Origin: an uncultured Sutterella sp.
GTDB taxonomy: Bacteria; Pseudomonadota; Gammaproteobacteria; Burkholderiales; Burkholderiaceae_F
Length of the DNA stretch: 64,000 bases
Reading direction: 5' to 3'
Assembly: GCA_944392755.1 (NCBI GenBank)
Contig: CALXXT010000002.1
Span: 248,001 to 312,000, forward strand
The number at the start of each line of letters is the position of its first letter. Position 1 is the first letter of the stretch. Below are positions 1-8,148 of the stretch, in pieces. The notes beneath the pieces were generated by a model, which was given only the letters and a program-made list of their open reading frames with translations, was not told where the DNA came from and did not search any database. A program made the position numbers and the translations under genes.

Positions 1-773
1 TCGGCGTTGTTTTCCACCTGTTCGGCGCCGATCGCGTAATTGCGCAGCAGCGTGAGCGTGCCGCAGACGATCATCAGCACGGCGACGATGAGCATGCCCT
101 TGCGCAGTCCGGCGCGGTCGCCCTGGCGCTGATCAATGATTCCCGTTTCGGGATTCTTCGCGAAGATGTCCCACTTCACGGCCAGGCGGTAAAGGCCGAT
201 CATGCCGTGGAGTTCCGTCACCACGAGGAAGATGAACGTGTAGAGCATGCCGTTGTGGTACGTATGCACGCCGATCAGGTTCGGATCGAACATGCCCGGG
301 TTCGTGAGCATGCTCATAAGATGCGGGAAGACGAGGAGGAAGAGGAGGAAAGCCGTCACGAGCTGCACCATCCAAAGCGTCGTGTCAGGATGGTGAAGCA
401 TCTTGCTGTGCGCACGGATGTCGCGGAGCTGCTTCCAGGTCGTCGGGAAGCGGCGAAGGGCGCAGAACATATGGATGACGACGCAAAGGAAGATGAAGCC
501 CACGAAGAGGACGTGGAGCCAAAGATGCTCTTCGCCGTCGACGAAATACCCACCGGAAAAAGCGATCAAATTCCAGAAGACGTCCTTGCCGAGCTGAATC
601 GAGCTCGTGAACGCCATGTGGCAGAAGAGGAAGATCCCGAGGATCAGGCCGGTGACGGACTGGCCGACATCAAGCCACGCCGTGCGCGAGCTGCCGCGCA
701 GGTCCTTGAGGCCGACGCCCCAAACATTGTCGGTTGCGCTCGGGGTGTGAGCGTACTTTTCAGAATCAAGCAT
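1..773 (-). CDS. frdC: Fumarate reductase di-heme cytochrome b subunit (partial, C-terminus beyond the window edge)
   Basis: About 257 codons are visible, reading off the left edge of the window. The protein is the membrane anchor of quinol:fumarate reductase, carrying electrons from menaquinol to the FrdAB catalytic subunits. Hydrophobic helices contain His52, His101, His151 and His189. This spacing (49, 50, 38) nearly reproduces the four axial heme ligands of Wolinella succinogenes FrdC (His44, 93, 143, 182). A Glu sits two residues before the last His, like the Wolinella E-pathway Glu180. The start is the ATG at 773, opening MLDSEKYAHT. frdA and frdB probably follow to the left, outside the window (inference). 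A perfect FNR-type palindrome lies 136 bp upstream of the start. It could also be labelled SdhC of the same B-type family. Confidence 0.9.
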   Translation of the reverse strand, partial: MLDSEKYAHTPSATDNVWGVGLKDLRGSSRTAWLDVGQSVTGLILGIFLFCHMAFTSSIQLGKDVFWNLIAFSGGYFVDGEEHLWLHVLFVGFIFLCVVIHMFCALRRFPTTWKQLRDIRAHSKMLHHPDTTLWMVQLVTAFLLFLLVFPHLMSMLTNPGMFDPNLIGVHTYHNGMLYTFIFLVVTELHGMIGLYRLAVKWDIFAKNPETGIIDQRQGDRAGLRKGMLIVAVLMIVCGTLTLLRNYAIGAEQVENNA

Positions 774-1057
774 GTGAGTCCCCGTGAGGAAAAGGTCGAA
801 TGCGCTTTGATGCGCACCGGGAAAAAGAGTTTCGGCTGAGAGGCAAATGTCAGAAGAAACGCGCCTCTCCGCGTGGGGTAATGATGCGTGCTTCGAGCGC
901 GCCTTGACTTGATTTTAATCAAATGCATAGCTCGGGTTTCCCCGCGATTTTCCTTATTTTTACGCGTATATACGGATGATTGACCTGAAAGTCGTACGTA
1001 TTTTTATTGAAACATGGGGTAAACACCAATAAACGATGTCTGAAAGGCGGCTGCTCG
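774..1057. other. Intergenic region upstream of frdC
   Basis: No coding sequence is supported here. The stretch is the promoter region of frdC (minus strand), containing one perfect FNR-type palindrome (909-922), and ends at the T-tract of the upp terminator. Part of it is AT-rich. I could not fix a -10 element with confidence. Confidence 0.6.
909..922. promoter_or_regulatory. FNR/CRP-family binding site upstream of frdC
   Basis: The sequence TTGATTTTAATCAA is a perfect match to the FNR consensus TTGAT-N4-ATCAA. It sits in the only upstream region of frdC. FNR-type regulators activate fumarate reductase under oxygen limitation in many proteobacteria, so anaerobic induction of frd is the natural inference. 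A related CRP/FNR paralogue could also bind it. Confidence 0.75.
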
Positions 1058-1083
1058 AAAAAACGGGGTGCCTCCGCACCCCG
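1058..1083 (-). terminator. Intrinsic terminator of upp
   Basis: Arms CGGGGTGC (1064-1071) and GCACCCCG (1076-1083) flank a 4-nt loop. On the minus strand the hairpin is followed by six T residues (1063-1058). It lies 17 bp beyond the upp stop codon. Confidence 0.85.
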
Positions 1084-1100
1084 ACGCGATTCAGCTTGGA

Positions 1101-1748
1101 TTATTTCGTTCCGAAGATGCGGTCGCCTGCATCTCCAAGTCCGGGGACGATGTATGCATTCTCATCGAGATGATCATCGAGCGCCGCCACGTAAATCTGC
1201 ACCTCCGGGTGCAAATCTTTCATGACCTGAATGCCTTCGGGCGCAGCGACAAGAGCCATGAAGCGGATGTTTTCACCCGGAACACCGCGCTTTTTCAGCA
1301 CGTCGACGGCGTGGGCGCCCGAATAGCCGGTTGCCACCATCGGGTCGACAATGATGAATGTGCGGCCCTGCAGGTCGGGCAACTTCACGAGATATTCAAC
1401 CGGGCGGTGGTTTTCGTCGCGGTAGAGCCCGATGTGGCCCACACGGGCCGAGGGCATCAACATAAGAAGGCCGTCCGTCATGCCGAGTCCGGCGCGCAGC
1501 ACGGGAACGATGACGCATTTCTTGCCGGACATGACGGGGGCGTCAAACTTTGCGAGAGGCGTTTCAATTTCTTGAGTGCTGAGCGGAAAGTCGCGCGTGA
1601 GCTCATAGCCCATCAGCATGGCGATTTCCTGCAGAAGGCCGCGGAAATCCTTCGTGCTCGTGCGCTTGTCGCGCATCAAAGTAAGCTTGTGCTGCACGAG
1701 AGGGTGATCGACGATCGTCAAATTCGGAAAGCGGGGATCGAACTTCAT
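1101..1748 (-). CDS. upp: Uracil phosphoribosyltransferase
   Basis: 215 aa, close to the usual length of about 209. It converts uracil and PRPP to UMP in cytosolic pyrimidine salvage. Visible motifs are the PRPP/uracil-binding segment [13 protein letters not shown] near residues 133-145, PVLRAGLGM near residue 83, and the C-terminal [14 protein letters not shown] that closes over uracil. The ATG at 1748 is preceded by AAGG about 9 nt upstream. Transcription ends at the strong hairpin at 1058-1083. The gene appears monocistronic and is divergent from the LapA-domain gene at 1970. Confidence 0.95.
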   Translation of the reverse strand: MKFDPRFPNLTIVDHPLVQHKLTLMRDKRTSTKDFRGLLQEIAMLMGYELTRDFPLSTQEIETPLAKFDAPVMSGKKCVIVPVLRAGLGMTDGLLMLMPSARVGHIGLYRDENHRPVEYLVKLPDLQGRTFIIVDPMVATGYSGAHAVDVLKKRGVPGENIRFMALVAAPEGIQVMKDLHPEVQIYVAALDDHLDENAYIVPGLGDAGDRIFGTK

Positions 1749-1908
1749 CAGTAAAACCTTTTCGAGGATTCGGCAAAACGCAGGGCGCCGTCAGACCGGC
1801 CGAAAGAAGTGAAGGCGCGCACGCTTGATATTATCGCCTTCGGCAGGCGGGAGTCTTTGAATGCCCGAACCATCGCCGTTTTGAGATAATCGCTCTGAAG
1901 AAAGTTGC

Positions 1909-1926
1909 GGTCCGTTCGAACGGACC
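1909..1926. promoter_or_regulatory. Perfect 18-bp palindrome between upp and the LapA-domain gene
   Basis: GGTCCGTTCGAACGGACC is an uninterrupted palindrome in the 221-bp divergent intergenic region. Its symmetry and location suit a dimeric repressor/activator operator or a transcript hairpin. The cognate protein is unknown. Confidence 0.4.
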
Positions 1927-1969
1927 GGGCTTCGCGAGCCGGAATCCAATCTCGATTTAGGAGAACGAA

Positions 1970-2539
1970 TTGAAAATCCGCACCCTGAGCATGATGCTCG
2001 TTTTGGTGGTCATGGCCGTCTTTCTCATCATCAATTGGGGAGAGCTCGCGCGCGTGGTCACGGTAAACCTTGTCTTCCGAGAAGTTCAGGCGCCGCTCGG
2101 CGTCATCGTCGTCGCCGCCTTTGCTGCGGTTGTGCTCCTGCTTGTCATCTACACCGTTTGCCAGCAGGCGAGCGTCATGATGGAGCTGCGCGCTGCCTCG
2201 AAGGATGCGCGCCGCGCTCATCAGGCAGCCGAGGAAGCGGACAAAAACCGCCTCGTCGAGGCGTCGCGCCGCATCAACGAACACTTCGATGCGCTCGACA
2301 AGCTCATCAATGCGCGATTCGACGAAATCGCCGATCGTCTTTCGACGCGCCAAGCCGAAGTCGACGCCAAGTTCGCAGAAGTGCTTGAAGCCGAACGAGC
2401 GCTCGAAGCGGCGATCAAAAGTGAAATGACCGCCCAGATCGGTGCTCTTGACCGCAAGGTGGCGGAGACGCTTCCGGCCCCTGCCGAAGAAAAGCAGGAG
2501 ACGGAAAAGAAAAAGGAGATTTTTGGAGATCTTTTCTGA
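1970..2539 (+). CDS. LapA-domain inner-membrane protein with cytoplasmic coiled coil
   Basis: 189 aa. Two hydrophobic helices (about residues 5-22 and 40-62) are joined by a short periplasmic loop. A long charged helical region follows (about 70-165, rich in Ala/Glu/Arg with ARFDEIADRL-type heptads) and a Lys/Glu-rich tail ends in IFGDLF. The two-helix topology matches the LapA (DUF1049) domain that works with LapB in regulating LPS synthesis, but the coiled coil is much longer than in E. coli LapA (about 100 aa). The start is TTG at 1970, supported by AGGAG 6-10 nt upstream. In many betaproteobacteria lapA lies next to lapB; here lapB is about 39 kb away, so the functional assignment is tentative. 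Confidence 0.6.
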   Translation: MKIRTLSMMLVLVVMAVFLIINWGELARVVTVNLVFREVQAPLGVIVVAAFAAVVLLLVIYTVCQQASVMMELRAASKDARRAHQAAEEADKNRLVEASRRINEHFDALDKLINARFDEIADRLSTRQAEVDAKFAEVLEAERALEAAIKSEMTAQIGALDRKVAETLPAPAEEKQETEKKKEIFGDLF

Positions 2540-2572
2540 CGCAGTGCAAAGCTGATCAGATTTCGAATGGAA

Positions 2573-2605
2573 GAAGGGACGGCGTGTCGTGAACGCCGTC
2601 CCTTC
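2573..2605. terminator. Strong hairpin between convergent genes
   Basis: The 13-bp arms GAAGGGACGGCGT (2573-2585) and ACGCCGTCCCTTC (2593-2605) enclose a 7-nt loop. The hairpin lies between the LapA-domain gene and the convergent M20 gene. It lacks a good T-tract on either strand, so it may be a shared terminator or an mRNA 3' stabiliser. Confidence 0.5.
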
Positions 2606-2637
2606 CTCACGATGGAGCGCGTGCTTTCTCTGCCGCT

Positions 2638-3807
2638 TTAGTCTCTGAGAAAGTCGAGCGCCATGGCTGTTTCCATCTGGGTTCCGATGAGTAGCACAGA
2701 CTCATTGAAGCGGAACGCCGGATGATGATTCTGATAGGGATATCCTTCGGAAACGTCGCCCCCTCCGAGGATGACGTAGACCGAAGGAACTTGTTCCGAG
2801 AAGTACGAGAAGTCCTCCGAGCCGCTCATTCCGGCGCCTGCGTGCACGTGATCAGGCGGGACGATCGTTTTGGCGACGCGAAGCGCACGCTCTGCCATGC
2901 CCGGATCCTGCACGACGGCCGGGCATCCTTCTTCCCAGCGGAAGGAAACGTGCGCACCGTGCGCAGAGGCGATTCCCCTCGCAATCGTCTCGACGCGTTC
3001 CTTGATGAGGCGTCGGTCGGAGGCTGTTTTTGCACGGATGCTCGCAGCGATTGTGGCGCTGTGAGGAATCACATTGATGACGCTTCCGCCTTGGAAGATC
3101 GTCGGCGAAACGACGGCAAAGCGGTCGGGCGCAATGGATCGTGAAACGATCGTGTGGAGCGCGGAGACGATTTCCGCACCAACGAGGATCGGATCGACTC
3201 CGCCCTGAGGAACCGAGGCGTGCGTTCCACACCCGGCCACTTCGATCCACACGCCATCTGCGGACGAACTGGCCGTCGGTGAGACGCACACATCGATGTG
3301 GCCCGTGCGTCCGTTCATGACGTGAAGCCCCATGCAGGCGTCGACCCCCTCCAGGACTCCGGCCTTCACGAGCTCGACGGCCCCGCCGGGGCTCTTCTCT
3401 TCCGCATGCTGGAAGATGAGCTTCACGGCGCCTGCGAATAAAGCCCGCTTCGCCCAGAGCATCTTCGCCGTGCCGAGCAGCATGGCAACGTGCGCATCAT
3501 GACCGCAGGCATGCGAGACGCCTGAGTTAAGCGATCGGAACGGCAACCCTTCGGCCTCCTCGACGGGAAGCGCATCCATGTCGGCGCGGATGGCAAATGT
3601 TCTTGTTGGGCGGCTGTCTGCGAGCTCCCCGCGAATTACGGCGGTTCGGCTTGTCGGGGTCGGGGCTTCGATTTCCTGAATTCCCATTGCCCGAAGTTCT
3701 GACTCCACGTACGCCGCCGTTTGAAATTCTTGATAGCTGAGCTCGGGATGTTCATGCACGTGGCGGCGCCACCGGCACAGGTCAGCTTCAAGCGCTGTGA
3801 AGTCCAT
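2638..3807 (-). CDS. M20D family amidohydrolase (N-acyl amino acid or hippurate hydrolase type)
   Basis: 389 aa, the usual length. The family hydrolyses N-acylated amino acids or small peptides with a di-metal centre. Metal-binding and catalytic signatures are visible: RADMDALPVEE near residue 73, HACGHDAHVAM near 98, the HAEE motif near 133 (the family more often has PAEE), a dimerisation domain around 185-295, and GSEDFSYF near 330. The ATG at 3807 has AAGGA about 10 nt upstream. The substrate cannot be told from sequence; hippurate, acetylated amino acids or an indole-acetyl amino acid are alternatives. It is divergent from the amino-acid binding protein at 4189, so a link with amino-acid uptake is possible but unproven. 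Confidence 0.88.
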   Translation of the reverse strand: MDFTALEADLCRWRRHVHEHPELSYQEFQTAAYVESELRAMGIQEIEAPTPTSRTAVIRGELADSRPTRTFAIRADMDALPVEEAEGLPFRSLNSGVSHACGHDAHVAMLLGTAKMLWAKRALFAGAVKLIFQHAEEKSPGGAVELVKAGVLEGVDACMGLHVMNGRTGHIDVCVSPTASSSADGVWIEVAGCGTHASVPQGGVDPILVGAEIVSALHTIVSRSIAPDRFAVVSPTIFQGGSVINVIPHSATIAASIRAKTASDRRLIKERVETIARGIASAHGAHVSFRWEEGCPAVVQDPGMAERALRVAKTIVPPDHVHAGAGMSGSEDFSYFSEQVPSVYVILGGGDVSEGYPYQNHHPAFRFNESVLLIGTQMETAMALDFLRD

Positions 3808-4188
3808 ATGGGAGTCCTTTTTTGTGGTCAGATCAAGCTCGTTTGTGAAGCATACCGTTGAGCAGCCTCCTGCTTATTCGGGAAGTGAAGTGCAATTTCC
3901 GCTTGTCAATGGAATTAGGGCGTTTCCCTCAGGAGTCGAGATTTGGTCGACAAAAAGGCATGAGAAATGGACGGAATAGATAAAAAAGTTCAAAAACATC
4001 AATTATTAAGGACTTCAGCAGAGAGGCATGCGGTTTTGCGCAAGAATCATGTTCGTCGACGAGGCAGAACCCTGACGTCAACTTCTTCGATTCGATAGAT
4101 TGAATGCACCGAAGCCGATCAGACCATCGACCAGGTATCGGTTCCTGAATTTTTAGATGCAGTCCAACCACGAAAAGAAGGAAAAATC
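3808..4188. other. 381-bp divergent intergenic region
   Basis: This lies between the M20 amidohydrolase and the binding-protein gene. It is more AT-rich than its surroundings and must hold both promoters. I saw no convincing conserved RNA, no leader peptide with a usable Shine-Dalgarno, and no FNR-type palindrome. A minus-strand reading frame at 3929-4171 has no recognisable features. Confidence 0.5.
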
Positions 4189-4971
4189 ATGAACCTCAAG
4201 ACTATGAAATTAGGCATCTTCTGTGCCTGCGCTGCGCTTATCTCGACGGCTCAAGCCGTTTATGCCGAGACCATTCGCATCGCTTCCGAGGGAACGTTCC
4301 CGCCTTTCGAGTATCTCGACTCGAAAACAGGCAAGCTTGAAGGATTTGAGGTGGAACTTGCGCTCGCTATGTGCAAGGAGGCTGGGTTTGAGCCCGAAGT
4401 GACAATGTACAAATTCGACGGGATTCTTCCCGCTGTGGTGACGGGGGCGGTTGACATGGCTGCCTCAGGTCTCGCGATGACGCCTGAGCGTGCGAAGAAG
4501 GTGCTTTTTGTGGATCCCTTCTACGTTTCCGGCATCACGATCATTGTGCCGAAAGGCAATCCTGAAGGCATCAAATCCTTCGAGGATCTCAAGGGAAAGC
4601 GCATTTCCGTTCAGATCGGCTCGATTAGCTACGATCGCGCCAAGACGATCCCGGACGCTCAGGTCACGACATTCGACAACGCGTCGGACGCCATGCTCAA
4701 CATGTTGGGCGGCAACGCAGATGCGGTCATCAATTCAGCGGCGGCGACGGACTACATGCTGGTCATTCGTCCCGGGCTTGGAAAAAAGGTGGAACGCCTG
4801 CCTGTGACCGAAGGCAAGAGCAAGATGGCGATGATTGTTGGAAAAGACAAGCCCGAGATTCAGAAGCGCTTGAACGCTGCGCTGGCTGCCATCAAGGCGA
4901 ACGGAACTTACAACAAGATCCACGAGAAGTGGTTTGGCAAGCCTGCTGATCTGAAGGCTCTCGAAGAATAA
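4189..4971 (+). CDS. Periplasmic amino-acid binding protein (solute-binding family 3)
   Basis: 260 aa with an N-terminal signal peptide ending near ...AVYA-ET (residues 1-26). The mature protein has the family 3 hallmarks: IRIASEGTFPPFEY, GFEVELALAMC, the substrate-gating region SGLAMTPERAKKVLF, a second lobe SFEDLKGKRISVQIGS, and the C-terminal YNKIHEKWFG. The relatives bind polar amino acids (Glu, Gln, Arg, His, Lys or cystine) for an ABC importer. No permease or ATPase gene is adjacent, so it is an orphan component. A close paralogue of almost the same length lies at 42545-43330. The ATG at 4189 follows GAAGGAAAAATC. Confidence 0.9.
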   Translation: MNLKTMKLGIFCACAALISTAQAVYAETIRIASEGTFPPFEYLDSKTGKLEGFEVELALAMCKEAGFEPEVTMYKFDGILPAVVTGAVDMAASGLAMTPERAKKVLFVDPFYVSGITIIVPKGNPEGIKSFEDLKGKRISVQIGSISYDRAKTIPDAQVTTFDNASDAMLNMLGGNADAVINSAAATDYMLVIRPGLGKKVERLPVTEGKSKMAMIVGKDKPEIQKRLNAALAAIKANGTYNKIHEKWFGKPADLKALEE

Positions 4972-4992
4972 TTGAGGAGCAAGCTTTGAGGT

Positions 4993-5032
4993 GGAAAGGC
5001 GGCCGGACATGCGAGGAAACCGGCTGCCTTTC
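4993..5032. terminator. Hairpin after the binding-protein gene
   Basis: GGAAAGGCGGCCGG (4993-5006) pairs with CCGGCTGCCTTTCC (5019-5032) with one mismatch. It lies between the convergent binding-protein and NimA-like genes. The T-tract is weak, so termination efficiency is uncertain. Confidence 0.55.
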
Positions 5033-5046
5033 CTCTCGAAGGGCGT

Positions 5047-5556
5047 TTAGATGTCGCCTGGATTGAAACGACCCGTGAGTTGCTCAATGTCTAAACGCCA
5101 GACGGCGGGCGTCGGGTTGGATTCAACGTATGCAACGCGTTCTTCATTGCTCAGAGATGGCGCGCGGCGATCGAACATGAAGCGGATGAAGCGATCCAAT
5201 TCTTCCTTATTTTCCTCGATACGGCAGACGGGACCGGCTGCCACAGCAGATGCGAAGCGAACATTTACATTCTTTTCGACGATCTGATTTTCACCAACCC
5301 AGCAAAGTGAGGCGAAGGGTTTGAGCGAAAGGTTCACCAGCTTGCGGCTCATCCGAGCGCGGCTGCCGTGAAAATAGATGGAGCGCCCCATCCGCAACGT
5401 CGTCACGGGAACACCGTAAGGAATGCCCTCAGCATCGCAGGTAGAGAGCACGGCGAAAGGCGTGTCGTCGATGAGCGCAAGAATCTCCTCTTCAGACATG
5501 TTTGAAGGCGCACGGAGCTCGAAGTTTTTTGTGCTGGCGACTGAATTCGACTTCAT
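5047..5556 (-). CDS. Pyridoxamine 5'-phosphate oxidase-like FMN protein (NimA type)
   Basis: 169 aa. The split-barrel flavin fold of the PNPOx/NimA group is suggested by FAVLSTCDAEGIPYGVPVTTLRMGRSIYF in two consecutive segments (about residues 34-62) and by HGSRARMSRKLVNL (about 63-76), the usual FMN phosphate-binding region. Relatives include flavin reductases and nitroimidazole reductases (Nim), which reduce 5-nitroimidazole drugs to amines in anaerobes. Whether this copy affects metronidazole cannot be judged from sequence. The start at 5556 has GGAGGT about 8 nt upstream. Met20 (SEEEIL) is a possible internal start. Confidence 0.75.
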   Translation of the reverse strand: MKSNSVASTKNFELRAPSNMSEEEILALIDDTPFAVLSTCDAEGIPYGVPVTTLRMGRSIYFHGSRARMSRKLVNLSLKPFASLCWVGENQIVEKNVNVRFASAVAAGPVCRIEENKEELDRFIRFMFDRRAPSLSNEERVAYVESNPTPAVWRLDIEQLTGRFNPGDI

Positions 5557-5611
5557 TTCACATACCTCCGTAAAACAGGGGAATAGACGCGGTTACGGCC
5601 TGAGAGTGAAT

Positions 5612-6583
5612 TCAGCAGGCGCGGTTGGAGTGAATTTTCTGCTGGCTCGGCGCTTTCGGAGCTTTAGTTTCGTGCTCGAAGAGTCGCAGTGAAATCGAAA
5701 CCCCTGCGAGTACCATGAAAATGCCGAAGCATGACGTTGCGCTCGGGAGGCTCCCGGAGATGAAGCAGGAGTACATGACGGCAGAAAGGGTTTCAAATAC
5801 GAGCATCTGACCGATTAATACACGAGGGAGTCCCTGGCTCATTCGGTTCCAGAGGAGATTTCCAACCCAAGAGCTGATGACGCCGAGGAAGAACATCCAG
5901 AAGATGAATTCTCCGCTGAGATCCATAAAGGAAAAGCTGCCCGTAGCGGATAAAGCGCCGAGTCCCAGAGCTGAGACCGGCAACAGGATTGAACCCTGTG
6001 CCGCAGTCCACAGAGAAAGGGGCACGTTGCGGTGTTGTGTCAGCCAGCGCGCGTTGCTGAGCGGGTACCAGGTCCAGATGACGACCGACGCGACGGCAAA
6101 GCCGCATCCAATGACGAAGTCGAAAATGGCGCTGGAACCGAGAGCAGATTCTATGTGCAGTATTGCTTCAGCATTTAAGAGTGCAAGTCCAAAAAAGATG
6201 GCAGCGAGCGGAGTAAGTATGCGCTTCCAGGGAACTCGTTTTGCACTTGTGAGATTGGCTGTCAGAGTCGATGTAAGTGGAATGAGGGAGGAAAAAACAC
6301 CCGCGAGCGAAGCTCCGATTCGCACTACAGCCTCAGAAAGAATCCAGTAGTACAGCAGATTTCCAACGACGCCGAGGAGGAGTGCGAGGATCCAGTCGCT
6401 TCGACTCATGCTCGAGAGCGAGTGACGATCTTTGTAGAGAATGAGAACAGAGAAGAAGCCAAAGATCGCGTAGCGGGAGAGGGCGATGAGCAGCGGAGAG
6501 CTTTCTGGCAGCAGAATGGGGACAACATACACCGTTCCCCAGATGAGGCAGGCGCCGAGACCGTAGAGAAAGCTCGCGAGCAT
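5612..6583 (-). CDS. EamA/DMT-family permease
   Basis: 323 aa with about ten hydrophobic segments in two halves, the two-EamA architecture of the drug/metabolite transporter superfamily. It opens with MLASFLYGLGACLIWGTVYV and includes the typical LSRYAIFGFFSVLIL segment near residue 37. The start at 6583 is preceded by AAGGA. Family members export amino acids, nucleosides or toxic metabolites; the substrate is not evident. It follows the NimA-like gene's upstream region by 55 bp in the same direction and could be cotranscribed with it. Confidence 0.85.
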   Translation of the reverse strand: MLASFLYGLGACLIWGTVYVVPILLPESSPLLIALSRYAIFGFFSVLILYKDRHSLSSMSRSDWILALLLGVVGNLLYYWILSEAVVRIGASLAGVFSSLIPLTSTLTANLTSAKRVPWKRILTPLAAIFFGLALLNAEAILHIESALGSSAIFDFVIGCGFAVASVVIWTWYPLSNARWLTQHRNVPLSLWTAAQGSILLPVSALGLGALSATGSFSFMDLSGEFIFWMFFLGVISSWVGNLLWNRMSQGLPRVLIGQMLVFETLSAVMYSCFISGSLPSATSCFGIFMVLAGVSISLRLFEHETKAPKAPSQQKIHSNRAC

Positions 6584-6693
6584 CGTTGCATCCTTGATGC
6601 CGGAATTATCCGGCGATTGATTTGTGAGGCAATGTCAAGGTAGTGGAGTCGGAGCTAAGGCAGTATTTCTGATCCATCCTACCCGACATTGCA

Positions 6694-6726
6694 AAAGAGA
6701 TGCCGGCTCAACACCGGCATCTCTTT
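6694..6726 (-). terminator. Intrinsic terminator of the speF-potE operon
   Basis: AAAGAGATGCCGG (6694-6706) and CCGGCATCTCTTT (6714-6726) form a perfect 13-bp stem. On the minus strand it runs into TTTTGC. It lies 22 bp beyond the potE stop. Confidence 0.85.
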
Positions 6727-6748
6727 CATCGTTAGAAGCTAGCCAATA

Positions 6749-8062
6749 TTAGGCGGCAGGCTTCTTTTCGAGATGGTCGGCAGCAATGCCGTAGAGCGTC
6801 CAGCCCAAGAACGTCACGAGCGAGCCGTACATCATGGCTTCGAAGCCGGCGGCGTAGAGAGCATAGAGGCTGTAGATGCTACCAACCATGGCGGCGAACT
6901 TGATGACGCCAACCTGATTGGCCGGGCACTTTTCACGCTTCATCATGACGGCAACAGCACCCATCGAGAGCAGGTAAGGCATGATGTTCGTCACAACGGC
7001 GAGGTCGACCAGCGTGTTGAACTGCTTGTAGAGGGACGGGCTGATCGTCATGAGGGACATGAGCGACTGGATGACCGTGATGATCGTCATGCCGACCACA
7101 GGAGCATCGTCCTTCGTCACGATGGAGAACCAGTGCGGGAAGTAGCCTTCGTCAGCCGAGGACTTGAACACACGGGCGATCGTGAACTGCCAGGAGAGGA
7201 GCGAGCCCGAGCAGGAGAGAACCATCAGGCCCATGACCAGCTTGCCAGCCCAGCCGCCGAGGATCGTGGAGAAGACGAGACCGAACGGAGCCGTGGAGTT
7301 GACCAGCGCTTCATTTTCAACGATGCCGGCGGCAACGTTCGTCGAAGCGATGTAGATGATGGCAACGCCGATCGTGGCAGCCATCACGGCGCGCGGCACG
7401 TTCTTTTCGGGGTTTTCAACGGCTTCGGAGTTGGCGCAAGCCGATTCCAAGCCAAGGAAGGCCCACAGCGTCATCGAGATGGAGGCGCTCACCGCATCAA
7501 ACACCGGAATGTTGTGCGGGTTCCACGAATTGACATACATGTCGCCGCTGAACCAGAACCAGCCGCAGGTGGAGATAAAGGCGATCGGGATGATCACGCC
7601 CCAGCAGGTGAAGTTCGAAATGAGACCCGTGATGCTCGCGCCCTTGAAGTTGAGGACCGTGCAGATCCAGAGCGTGGCGATCGTGGCGATGCAGGTTTCG
7701 ACGGGGGAGAGTTCCGCGCCGACGAAGGCAACGCCGTAGCCGACGGCCGACAGAGCGATGGCGATGTTGGCGATCAGCAGAGAAACGGAGTAGGTGTAGT
7801 TCGCCATGAAGGAGCCGGCCTTGCCGAAGACGTATTCAGCGTAGCCGCCCATGCCGCCCTTGTTCTTAGAGAACATGCCGCACTTGGCGAAAGCGTAGGC
7901 CATAGCCGTGGAACCCGTAGCCGTCACGAGCCAGGACACGACAGAGAAGGTGCCCACCTGGGCGAGCTTCGTCGGCAGCATGATGATGCCGGAGCCCATC
8001 ATGTTGAGGGCAGTCAAAAGCGTCAGCTGCGTGACGCTCATTTTGCTGTTGTTGGAAGACAT
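6749..8062 (-). CDS. potE: Putrescine:ornithine antiporter
   Basis: 437 aa, twelve hydrophobic segments, APC superfamily. The N-terminus NMMGSGIIMLPTKLAQVGT (about residues 20-38) is the substrate-binding GSGI region of the basic amino-acid/polyamine antiporters PotE and CadB. WAFLGLESACANSEAVENPE near residue 200 is the conserved TM6 region. PotE exchanges external ornithine for internal putrescine, which completes a proton-consuming cycle with SpeF. It lies directly downstream of speF, separated by 86 bp containing a stable hairpin. The start at 8062 has a perfect AGGAGG 8 nt upstream. A lysine/cadaverine antiporter (CadB) is the main alternative, but pairing with an ornithine decarboxylase favours PotE. 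Confidence 0.92.
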   Translation of the reverse strand: MSSNNSKMSVTQLTLLTALNMMGSGIIMLPTKLAQVGTFSVVSWLVTATGSTAMAYAFAKCGMFSKNKGGMGGYAEYVFGKAGSFMANYTYSVSLLIANIAIALSAVGYGVAFVGAELSPVETCIATIATLWICTVLNFKGASITGLISNFTCWGVIIPIAFISTCGWFWFSGDMYVNSWNPHNIPVFDAVSASISMTLWAFLGLESACANSEAVENPEKNVPRAVMAATIGVAIIYIASTNVAAGIVENEALVNSTAPFGLVFSTILGGWAGKLVMGLMVLSCSGSLLSWQFTIARVFKSSADEGYFPHWFSIVTKDDAPVVGMTIITVIQSLMSLMTISPSLYKQFNTLVDLAVVTNIMPYLLSMGAVAVMMKREKCPANQVGVIKFAAMVGSIYSLYALYAAGFEAMMYGSLVTFLGWTLYGIAADHLEKKPAA

Positions 8063-8105
8063 TAGGTGCCTCCTAAGATTTTTTTATCCGGTCGGGTTCT
8101 GTTCC

Positions 8106-8131
8106 CGGGTTCGGTCCGAAGACCGAACCCG
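8106..8131 (-). other. Intercistronic hairpin between speF and potE
   Basis: CGGGTTCGGTC (8106-8116) and GACCGAACCCG (8121-8131) form a perfect 11-bp stem with a CGAA loop on the plus strand (TTCG on the transcript). No T-tract follows. Such tetraloop hairpins usually protect or process polycistronic mRNA rather than terminate it. Confidence 0.6.
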
Positions 8132-8148
8132 ATCTCAGTTAACCGAGG

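Noticed and set aside
207..839. Plus-strand 210-codon frame rich in Glu/His/Arg
   Set aside because: It is the antisense of frdC, whose heme ligands and membrane helices on the minus strand are clear.
6773..8065. Long plus-strand frame of about 430 codons opposite potE
   Set aside because: It is an antisense shadow with an implausible Asp/Arg/His-rich composition; potE has all family motifs.
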